Shown one piece after another: positions 54,348-64,000 of a DNA stretch of 64,000 nt. Both the position numbers and the translations under genes were made by a program. The stretch lies in assembly GCA_024305405.1 (NCBI GenBank), contig JAKNDB010000079.1, positions 3,090,501-3,154,500 of the forward strand. Direction: 5' to 3'. The notes under the pieces were generated by a model. That model ran no database searches, had not been told where the DNA came from, and saw only the letters and a list, made by a program, of their open reading frames with translations. This DNA is from Dirofilaria immitis (Eukaryota; Nematoda; Chromadorea; Rhabditida; Onchocercidae). Position 1 is the stretch's first letter; every line of letters begins with the position of its first letter.

Positions 54348-55981
54348 TCATATTCGTATTGCAATGCTATAAATAATACCATTCTCAAAAATGTTAATAG
54401 TTTTTGTTACATGATCATACTGTACATTTGATGGTATTCCATATCGTTTCCAACTACCTATTTCTGGATGGTTATCAAAAAATTTGTCAGTGCCAAAATC
54501 ATAAATAATATTTAAAATATTTGAAGTAACATTTTGGGTTATGGTATATAAATGATTACAAGCGATGAATGCATTCACAATAGTTTTGTATCCAAAAATT
54601 GTAGAATCCAGGATTTACGTTCCGCAAGCGACATGCAATCTCGTAACGATGCTTTAAGCGTACCATCCGTAACGGAATGATATAGAATCCATAGACGGCC
54701 ACCATCATTTTCCAAATCCATATATGAGTGAGAAAAGCTATAGATTGGAATCTAAAAATTTTGAATTTTAATTACAATTTTGCTCATTCCAATTAATAAC
54801 GTTATAGTTTACTTGGATTGATTTTTAATCTAAATTTCATAACATTCTAGTTTTCGGTTCATTAGAAATTTTCAATATAATTAACAAACCAATGCCTTAT
54901 CGATAATTTGCTTATTGCCTTTTAATCTAATCGCTTCAAATTCCAAATATTATTTAAAAAAAAAAAAAAGAAGAAAATAAGTGAACCAAGGAATTTTCTT
55001 CAATTTTTTCTTTTTCATTTCTAAAAATATCTGTTTGATGGTTAAATTAAAATGGATGAATTAATCGAACAGAATGAAGGAACAGAATCTTGCTTAACCT
55101 TCTTTTCTGTGTTAAATGTTAAATATATTTTTGATTTTGTCGAAAAAATATATCAGAGATGAAGAGAAATAAATAATTTGTGATAAAATTGTTCCCTCTT
55201 TCTTTCCAACACAAAACTGCTAGTTTTTCATATCAATCAAGCAGATGATCATATAATCATTTTCAAAAGATGCGGAATGAACATAAGGCATAATGTTTCC
55301 ATTCCATATGGTCACTGGTCAGTTCCGGGTTTTATACGAAATGAAGATAATAAATATGTCACAATAACCGACTAAAGATTTTGTCCCTTATGACAATTGT
55401 AAAAACTGATTATTATCCTTGGATTGATAATGAGTAAATTTGCATAAAATCAAAAGATGCATGTAAATATTCATAAATTTCTATACGATAATATTATCTT
55501 TAAATTTGATATGAAGAATTCGTCCAACAAGCAAATTTCAGTATAATCAAATGTTTCATTCAATAACAATAATTAATATACATTCGGAATAAAAGTTTAT
55601 TTGAATAGAATTAAACAAACTTTTTTACTTAATTGTAATCAAGACACATTGTATGAACCAAATTTAATTTCTACTTTCTTTTGACTTTTTTTTCTTGAAA
55701 AAATCTTTCAGCCTTTCTTTAGAAGTGTGAATAGATTGCGCAACCGCTAATCTCTTGCGTAAAATTCGATCATTATCGGGAAAGGTTTTGTATTGCTTAG
55801 CATAATTATTTTCAAAATTTACTTCTTTGTTTTTTTTGAAAGAGAGGAAATAAATATTTGATAATCTTTAAGTTTTATTTAAAAATAAATTTAATAAAAT
55901 GATCATCGTTTTCTATTTAGAACAAATAAACAAAATATGATTGATCATATTTGCATATAATTCAAAATATATTAGCAAGCA

Positions 55982-56020
<39 letters not shown>

Positions 56021-58777
56021 AACATGCTGATTTGCAAATTTGCATGAAAATATAGTCGAAATTAAGTTATCCTTTTTGAATTATTTTAAAACCTTCTACA
56101 TATGCTAAAAGTAATTTAAAATTTAAAACAAACTTTTGAAGCACTAATTGCTATACTTCTTGAGCGTTGCATATCAATTCGATACGAATGAATATGCGAA
56201 GTAGCTGATGTATAATAAATAAAATTATTTCTACTGCATGCCGTATTATCCGTTCCATCAAATCGGGCAATATCCAAGGAATGCACTGCGAATGGATGCG
56301 AAGATCGTAAATCAGTTAAATTACGATACTCAAAAACATTATATCCCAGCGAATATTCCGTCTAATTAAAATAAAAATTTGATCAGAAAAGTGAAAAGTG
56401 TTGAGATATTAAAATTGGTGAAATAGATTTTAATATAAATTAAATAAATTTAAAATAATAATTAAGTAGCAAATATCATATGAATATTTTCAAATGTGAA
56501 ACAAAATAAATATATGAAATTCATTTGAAATTCCATTTTTTAATGACATCTGTCAAATAAAATAATTATTAATTTACAGATCACTTTGTTTGAAAATTAA
56601 ATAATTTTGTAATTTCATTTACCATTAAGCCAGATAATAATTTAAGAATTTCAAAACAGAGTTTTTTATGCTAATAATTTTAAATCGAACTGCCGAATAT
56701 TCTAGGATCATTTTTAATTTTTGATTTTTTAATGATTCTAATCGCTTCAAAGATTGAGTAAGCCAGAAAATTTGCATCTTAATTAAATAATTTTTTTAAC
56801 AATACCGTATGTTAAATTATTTTTTTAAAAATGCCGCATGTTAAAATAACAAGACCGTATGCTTTTTTAACAATACCGTATGTTTAATTAAATTATTTTT
56901 CAACACTACCATATGTTAAAATTTTATGATCTTAAATGAAAAAGAATTCTGTGTGATATTTCAAAAGCTAAAAACTGAAATATTAGTTCTATTGTGTAAA
57001 GCTATTAATGAATTAATTATATTCGAATAATGGATCAATTTAATTACAGTATAAAGTAGTTTGATAGAAATTTAATAAAAATAATATTTGAAAAATTGTT
57101 TAAAATGATTTTAACCTGAAACCAATATGTACCATATCGAACAATACCACCGATTCTATTCAAACGACGAGCCAAGATATATGGTCGTGAAATTGAACTA
57201 ATTAATCCACAACCTTAAGAATGAAAGAAAAAAATGAGTTCTTATCTTTAAAATCTTTTAGACTCAGAAAAAATTTGAAAAATATCACATTAATTGATGA
57301 AAACGAAAGGAATGAATGAAACAGGTTGCCTTGAAAACTATTATATATCTCTTAGGATATATTAAGTTTAAAAAATCTGCAAAATGCACACAGTTGAAAT
57401 TACGATATAAATTACGAATAAGCGATAAAGTGATTGAATTAGAGAGATCAGATTTTCTAATGATATATTTAAAATATTTCTAGATTTTAGAATAATCTCT
57501 TTTACATTTGAAACTTTGATTTAAAATTTACTATTATCAATTATTTTATAGAATCTAACATAGAAAATTTTATAGAATCTTAAAAATTTATAGAATCTTA
57601 AATAATGTATGAATCAGTAGCAATGATATGTGAGAAAGAAAATATAAGTGCATTGAATATAATATGCATGAATTATTTTTGTAATACTAATTCATAAATT
57701 TTATTCCTACTTTCTGCAGCTTCTGTGTAAAATAATCGATGTAGAAGTGAAGTCTTTTGATTACAAATTAGATTGATAAATGTGAAGATATAGAAACTTT
57801 GAATTACGCTATTTGAAAGTTAATTTTAGAAGCTGCTTTTATTTTTGCATCGTTTTTCTGACATAATTAATGACTTTTCTTTTCATGATCAGTTTTGATC
57901 ATTATACTATTAGTAATTTGAGAAAGTTGAAATGGTAGCATTTATTTGCGGCAAGATTCATTTACTGATAGGATTCATTTGCAACAACGGCAGGATTCAA
58001 TTTTGAGATAGGATTCACTTATGATAGGATTCAAATTTTGTTAATATTCACCTATGATAGAATTCATTTGCAGCAAATTCACTTATAGCAGGATTCATTG
58101 ACTATATTTGCAAGCAACAGAATTCTCTTACAATATGAATCATTTGCGACGGAATTCATTTACGACAGTTTTACTTAAGATAGAATTCATGTACAGCAGG
58201 ATTCATTTATAGAATTTATTTATGATAGGAGTTATGAAAAATTCTGAGCTTTTAGCTTTCATTTCAATAGCTTTTAATAATTTTTCAACACATTACCTCG
58301 TTTATTCAAGCGTTTTGATCCATTGCTATAATTGATAATATTTTTTGCATATTTCCATTGATGCTTTTTACGTCGTTTATTATGTTCCTCACAAATAGCT
58401 TTCAGCGATTTATCCTAAAATTTTAATCAAAAAAGATGCATTTGGAATTATATGGAACGGAATAATACGATAAAATGTTATAGCATTACTTAATGTAATT
58501 TATTCTAATAGCAATGCTATTTTCATATTTCAGATAGAGAATATTTATATATATTTTAGTATTCTATAATTTTAATTTTTTTCTTTAAATTAATTTAATT
58601 CGTATTTTCATAAGCTCTGCAAAATGGTATTTTTCATTTATTCATTCCTTTTTTTTGTTGTAAAAAGAAACAATTAATTTTAGATATGAACTTAAATTTG
58701 AAAAAGAAATTTTTTTCTTGAAATTATAAAATTAACCGAAATTTGAGCATAAATTGGAAGATATAATGTAGATGGTA

Positions 58778-58836
<59 letters not shown>

Positions 58837-59207
58837 AATAATGATGATGATAAATCCGTAAATTTCCATTCATTAATATTTTCAACATTACGAATTTCTC
58901 GTCGATATCGTGTACGATTCATCATTGCTATTTCACATGCGTCATTTTGTTGATTGATCAATTTCGATGGCTAAAATTTTAAAAATTCTTAAATTGTTTC
59001 TTTTTTTTGTTTTTGCATAATACTTTTCATCTTGCACACATACTCTTTAATTTTTGTTTCATTTAATGTTTAAAAAAATTTAAAATTTTTAAAATTACTT
59101 ACCTGTTGTTGAAATAATAAAATTGCAATAATTATTGCTTCGAGAAAGATAACAGTAACAAGAGGAATGATAATCGATTGAATGGATAACATTTTATTGT
59201 AGAACAT
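54348..59207 (-). CDS. Type II membrane olfactomedin-domain protein (gliomedin/UNC-122-like)
   Basis: Probable extracellular or surface protein with a C-terminal five-bladed olfactomedin propeller. Exons 59207-59103, 58970-58737, 58414-58297, 57213-57116, 56361-56134 and 54751-54348; about 395 residues. A short start MFYNK precedes a signal anchor (IIVPLVTVIFLEAIIIAILL). A linker with a polyserine run (DNA repeat 58776-58852) and a basic segment (EEHNKRRKKHQW) follow. The olfactomedin domain begins GCGLISSISRPYILARR and runs through VRYGTYWFQ, SLDIARFDGTDNTACSRNNF, MDLENDGGRLWILYHS and VNAFIACNHLYTI to the end ENGIIYSIAI; the early Cys and the later NAFIAC Cys fit the domain disulphide. Gliomedin and UNC-122 are similar type II proteins but have collagen repeats, absent here. 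The last exon is one T short in the run 54595-54599 (minus-strand TTTTT); phase and homology both require it. All other joins are in phase. Confidence 0.88.
55986..56020. repeat. AT dinucleotide microsatellite
   Basis: Uninterrupted TATATATA run in the last olfactomedin intron. Confidence 0.95.
57945..58235. repeat. Degenerate ~20-bp tandem array in an olfactomedin intron
   Basis: The phrase GATAGGATTCATTTGCAACA recurs in varied forms (GCAGGATTCATTTA, GACGGAATTCATTTACGACA) about a dozen times. Spacing is irregular, about 18-24 bp. Old, decayed minisatellite in the intron before exon 3. Confidence 0.75.
58776..58852. repeat. GAT trinucleotide repeat inside an olfactomedin exon
   Basis: About 20 GAT triplets plus GATAATAAT variants. 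On the minus strand in the gene's frame they read TCA, giving a serine run. It lies in the linker between the membrane anchor and the olfactomedin domain. Confidence 0.95.
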
Positions 59208-62200
59208 TTTATCAATAAAATATATCTACTAAAAGTAATAAATTGTAATTAATTTCTCGACTGCTATAAACGATTCATTCCAAATTTTTAATTATAACTT
59301 TAAAAACATTTCTCTTTTTCTTTTCTCATTTTTCCTTTCTCATTTTATTATATATTTTCTTCTCTTTCAAATGTAAATTAAAAATTATAGCATAAAATTG
59401 TATTATAGGAAATAGAAAAGAAAAACGATTAAAATGCTTAAATTAATCGCTAAATATTATTATATTTTTTGAATTATAATTTTTGAAAAATTTTCTTTTT
59501 TTTCTTTTTCTGTTTTCCAATTTTAACATATTTTTTCAATGCAAAATTACAAAATTACAATTATATTACAAAAATCATACCGTAATAGAGTGATTCAAAA
59601 AATTTTACCGTAATAAAGCGATAAATATTGATTAATGAATTAATATTGAAATGATAAAAAAAAAAGAGGAAAAATGAGGGAGAAAGGAAGAAATGGAAAA
59701 GATTAATTAATTTTAAGCGAATAATTTCCTTAAAAGACTCAATGAAAGACATTTACAATCAAAATGTCGTTACCACCATTCTTTTGGTCTTATTGAAAAG
59801 ACGGTGACACTCTCGTTCTCGAGATTACGATAAAGGTCATTAACCATATTATTTCTATCTCTAATCCTCCTTTCCACTTCTTCTATTTCTTTAATAACAA
59901 AGCTTTATGAGTTTAGAGAGCTTAAAGCTTTTTCCTAAATATATATATTATAAATCTTCAAATAATTACTTTCTTTTCTAAAATAATTTGCATTTTTAAG
60001 CTGATATTTCTTTATGATCCATTTGTTTGTTTATTTGATGCAATTAATTACAATGAAAAAGAAATATGTATAAAACGATGAATGAATTTGGTTAAAAATA
60101 TTAATTCAATATAAACTTAAGTTTCAAAAAGAAACAAAAATGGCGATAGAGAATAATTAATAAAAATAGTAATTACGGTTAACAATAACAATGACAATGA
60201 TAATAAATAATAATAACAATAGTGATAATAATAATAGTAATAATAGTGATGATAATAATAGTAACGACTGATAATAATAATAGTAGCAATAAATGGTAAA
60301 ATTAATAATAATAATAATAATGATTATAAAATAAAAAGAAAAAATAGTAAAATTTTTCAACAAAAATTAATAGTTTTCCTTTTCTGACAGTAAAAATTGA
60401 AAGATATCCAAGCTCAAGCAATTTGGTTTTAATTATTGAAATTCAAATTATGGGACTAACTTATCGTATGTTATCAATTGTTTATTTCAATAAATAAATA
60501 TCAAAATTCACAATCCTAATTTGCTGCATAAAATTTCTTTTGTATACCGTAAGCAAATAATAAATTTACAGAGTTTATTTAATTCACCTATGTTATCAAT
60601 TATTTGTTCTATGCAATAATACTCTATAAAATATTCATCATTTAGATTTGTTAGATTCCATCCTATTTGTTTTGATTCACGTGTGTCATAATGGCATACT
60701 GTATCGTTTTGTACGGCATACTGTATCAATAATTTGAATTCATCCATTCGCATTTTAAAGTTTGGATATATTAAATAATAATGTAAATTTGCGAATTTTT
60801 AAATGAAAATGTTCCTTTTTAGTTGAACGAAAACTTCTGAAATTCTTTTTCTTGCAAATAAAATGGGACTTTTTTGATGGGTGAATTTTCTCATCAATCT
60901 TGCACTAAATTTTGGAATATTTTTTCAGTGGGATTATCAGAAATATTTTTCTGTTCCTTTGATGTAAAATGAACAGTTTTTGATTGCATTTTAATTATTG
61001 ATAAAAAATTTTGGGGCTAATTCATGTTATCAGTGTCGCTGATAATATTTTTATGCATTTGCCTTCATAGATCTTATACTTTTTTTCTTTTCATTTATAT
61101 TAATAATATTTACTGATCGACGTGAAATGTGTGAAAGCTGAATTTTAAAATTTTTAACTCAAAATGAAATTAGTTAGAATTCTTCGAGAATACTGTATAG
61201 CATTATGATAAATATTCATCCAATGTGTTCCATTGTTTTTTTAATATATAACTTTCATGCTAAAGAATTAAAGCTAAAAATAAATATCAATCTTACTGAT
61301 TGATCAGTATCAGTATATCGAAATTTACATGAATAAAAATGTAGCACAAATGATAATATATGAAGTCTTTATTATCACTATGAATTTTTCTATGGGTACA
61401 AAATTTGAAGTTAAAAAAATATATAAATTTACGTATGCGCTGAATATATCCTATACGTGATTGACAAAGAAGGATAACGTGATCGCAATATGATTCAAAA
61501 ATATATCAGAAGATGCTGAAAAGACTCTATAAAAATAACAACGTATTCGTTTTACTTTAATTATCAATTAGATGAATCGAGCTTTTCATCGATAAAAAAA
61601 TGAGGTTAAAAAAATATAAATTTGTATGGTATAACATTGTATACGCAATTACACGTAGTTGAACAGCGTTGTACACGTGAATGATACGGAAAGATACTCC
61701 AATAGTAATAGAATAAAGGAATGAATATATTAATGAATTTTGCATCCACGTAGAATAAATTCTGAAAATAATAATCTGTTTATTTTATTCTAAATGCCAA
61801 TTAAATTTACCTGTATGTGTTATTTGCATTATTTTCAAATTAAGTAAGCGTATTTTTTTAATTGAATTAAAATATATGTACGTTGCGTGAGAGCTAATGC
61901 AATGCGTTGCTTTTAAGTTATTCAAACGTTTCTACGTTATCTTAAACTAAAACTTAATATTTGTATGTTACATAAATAATGTTGTCGAGAAAGATATGAT
62001 GAAATATTTATTATACTCAATACATCATAATAAGTTCAAGAAAAAAACAAAAAAAATACAAATGAAATCATTGGAATTAATTAAAGTAAAGGAAAAATAA
62101 TTTTTCCGTTTTTTTTTTTTTTTTTTAAATAAATTATTTAACAATTGTTATAAACGAATGTAAATGAATTTATTTTAAATTAAAGGCACAAATTACATCA

Positions 62201-63604
62201 TCAAAAATTAAATACATTAATTTTTGATCAAATATAAAATAAAAAATTATTTTGCACATAATTGATTTACTTAATTTTAATTTAAAATCAATTATCGCAA
62301 ATGTCATAAATTTGATTCTTTTGATCTTATTATCATTTCATTTATCGTTTAAATATTTATTTTAATTTTGCAAAAAGAAATTACAATATATGTTTTGCTA
62401 ATTTCAAATAATAATTTCATTTTGAATTTTTTTACAAAATTTACAAATTATTTCAATTTCAATTTTAAAGTTTACAACATTTCTTTTTCATTTCCATAAA
62501 AATATTCTCGATGATATATATATATATACCTATAAATTAGCAAAGAGCTATTGCAAAATTTCAATCGTTTCTGTTAAATGCCTATTTTCATCTTTTCGGC
62601 AATCAAAATTGAGCGAACAATTATTTGTAGATTTAATTAATTAGAAATTTTGAAACAATCATACAAAAATGATTGATTATTGAATGATAGCAATCTGTCA
62701 TCTTTGCAATAATTTATTTCATATTCTTAAAATTTTCCAAACTTTAAGAATAAAATGATCAACTTTTGTTATTCAATCAATTTATTCTGAGAGCAAAAAC
62801 AAATAAACAAAAAATAAAAGAAAATTTGGTTTACAACAAAAAAAAAAAAACAGTAAGATATGCGCATATATGAAATAGGAATGGAAATCATATTTAAAAA
62901 AAGTGTGAAAAAATATTTTAATCAAAACATCCAATAGTACCAATGAAACACTTAAATTAATTTATAAAAATTTCATTTTAGAATTTAATTTTGAAATAAA
63001 TTTCTTATAAATTTAATTTTTCATTCTTTTGAAAAATAAATTTTCTAAATTATTAGAAATTGTGCAATATTTTGTTACATTCTTGCTTTTACACTAAAAT
63101 ATATGTTTTATACATACATATACGTATATTTCTATAATTTAAATTTACAGTATGAAACAATAGTAACAACATTACTGTATCCATTATATCGTAATCACAA
63201 CAACATTACTGTATTGCAGATATCTTTGCCGGAATAATTGACCAGTTCTCCAGGCAAGTAATAACTTAACAGTTAACTTATTTCTTTCAGGAATGTAATC
63301 CTATTAATAGAATGGAAAATAATCGGGCGATTTTTCGAAATCACCGATAAACATCTTATAGGTTTGAAATGGATAGGCGAAATTTTATCGATAGTTAATT
63401 ATAATTAATTAATTGTAAAGTTTTGAAGAAAAAATTTCTAAATCTCGATATAAATCTTGAGATTATTATCTTTACTTTTTCCACAAAACAAGGAAGTATG
63501 GGAATGAAAGTTATATTTGAAAAGGAATAAAATAAGCAAAAAAAAATGATGAAAATTCAAATAAAAATGAAAAGTAGCATTTGAAGTAAAATTAGAAGTA
63601 TCAT
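59208..63604. other. Intergenic between the olfactomedin and synaptotagmin-like genes
   Basis: No supported gene in 4.4 kb. Holds an ATT/GTT trinucleotide-like tract (60176-60325) and a few TACNGTA words. An 81-codon minus-strand frame at 60508-60753 has mixed composition but contains the scattered TACTGTAT words and no known domain, so it is not called. Confidence 0.55.
60176..60325. repeat. AAT/AGT trinucleotide-rich tract
   Basis: Interrupted runs of AATAATAATAGT and GATGATAATAAT over about 150 bp. Reads as hydrophobic polyleucine or isoleucine on the minus strand, not as a gene. Confidence 0.85.
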
Positions 63605-63794
63605 TCATTCAGAATCCGATGTTACTTCGGTTACGTGAACATTTGGCGCTTCTAAGCGTGCTTTAAGATGATGAATACTTTTAAATTCTTTACCGATATG
63701 TTCCATTGTATTCTTCCATTGTTCTTGTTCCGATTTATCAATTGCTAATTTACCAAGATATACAGAACCAATTAGATCATCACCAGCAACTGTC
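63605..63794 (-). CDS. Synaptotagmin-like C2 domain protein, last exon only
   Basis: C-terminal exon of a protein whose earlier exons lie beyond the right edge. The acceptor is TATTTCAG (63795-63802), and the exon starts with one base completing a codon. It encodes TVAGDDLIGSVYLGKLAIDK, EQEQWKNTMEHIGKEFKSIH and HLKARLEAPNVHV, ending in SDSE and TGA. The pattern GxxxLG, then a W about twelve residues on, then (W/I)HxL, is the end of a type I C2 domain as in the C2B of synaptotagmin, Doc2 and rabphilin. These bind Ca2+ and phospholipids in vesicle exocytosis. Which member, and whether the Ca2+-binding Asp residues are kept, cannot be told because that part is outside the window. Confidence 0.7.
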
Positions 63795-64000
63795 CTGAAA
63801 TATAATTTAAGAGGAGAGTAATTAATTTAATTAAGCATATGAAATTAATGAAGCAAACAAAAAAATAATTATTAATACTTCCGTCGATTTGCTGTTGTTA
63901 TATTATTTTAATTTATTTAAATAAATCATATAAAATGCGATATAACATATGCGATTTTTGTCGCTATAAAAAAATAAATCAAACAAATATTTTAGTAATA
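63795..64000. other. Intron of the synaptotagmin-like gene
   Basis: Sequence upstream of the last exon acceptor, with no further exon recognised before the right edge. Confidence 0.5.

Noticed and set aside
55200..55330. Possible extra olfactomedin exon (reads NGNIMPYVHSASFENDYM on the minus strand)
   Set aside because: The exons on either side already join in phase 0 and align without a gap; this stretch lacks a fitting donor.
60508..60753. 81-codon minus-strand frame with mixed composition
   Set aside because: Contains the scattered TACTGTAT words, no recognised domain, no matching exons nearby.

Overview
The window is nuclear DNA of a nematode, very AT-rich. Evidence: small exons and many short introns ending in TTTTAG or TTTCAG, spliced-leader-like acceptors just upstream of several start codons, a nematode-type eEF1A, and FA2H, NOP10 and Caspr-family genes in compact form. 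A clade III (filarial-like) worm fits the base composition, but the species cannot be named from this sequence. Exon models were built by hand from splice sites, reading phase and family conservation.

Layout. 148-10655 (minus): a Caspr/neurexin-IV-like adhesion receptor, open at its C-terminal end. 10656-16842: non-coding, with a 290-bp foldback element and a 53-bp satellite array. 16843-16915 (plus): tRNA-Arg(UCG). 16916-23918: repeat-rich non-coding DNA. 23919-29292 (plus): a ZIP (SLC39) zinc transporter. 31963-33885 (plus): NDUFB9 of complex I. 34732-36310 (plus): OSTF1 (SH3 plus ankyrin). 38976-41893 (plus): eEF1A, with a GC-richer promoter region. 43172-44939 (minus): NOP10, followed after 60 bp by a possible 47-residue membrane microprotein. 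46402-49517 (minus): fatty acid 2-hydroxylase. 49518-54347: non-coding, with a triplicated ~240-bp block and a row of three hairpins. 54348-59207 (minus): a type II membrane olfactomedin protein. 59208-63604: non-coding. 63605-63794 (minus): last exon of a synaptotagmin-like C2 protein whose 5' part lies beyond the window.

The genes do not form one pathway. Housekeeping genes (NDUFB9, OSTF1, eEF1A, NOP10, FA2H) sit in the middle, with large-intron neuronal or surface genes at both ends. No transposase, viral gene, CRISPR array or gene cluster was seen.

The most consistent anomaly is technical. Several clearly conserved exons are exactly one base short, mostly in A or T runs (eEF1A, ZIP twice, olfactomedin, probably FA2H), and one Caspr exon is one base long. 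Consensus indel errors explain this better than pseudogenes, but it will break automated gene models here. The best biological leads are the three-hairpin block at 52258-52336, the structured block at 38413-38504 upstream of eEF1A, the NOP10-microprotein pair, the satellite with a five-unit period, and an eEF1A exon fragment copied into its own intron.
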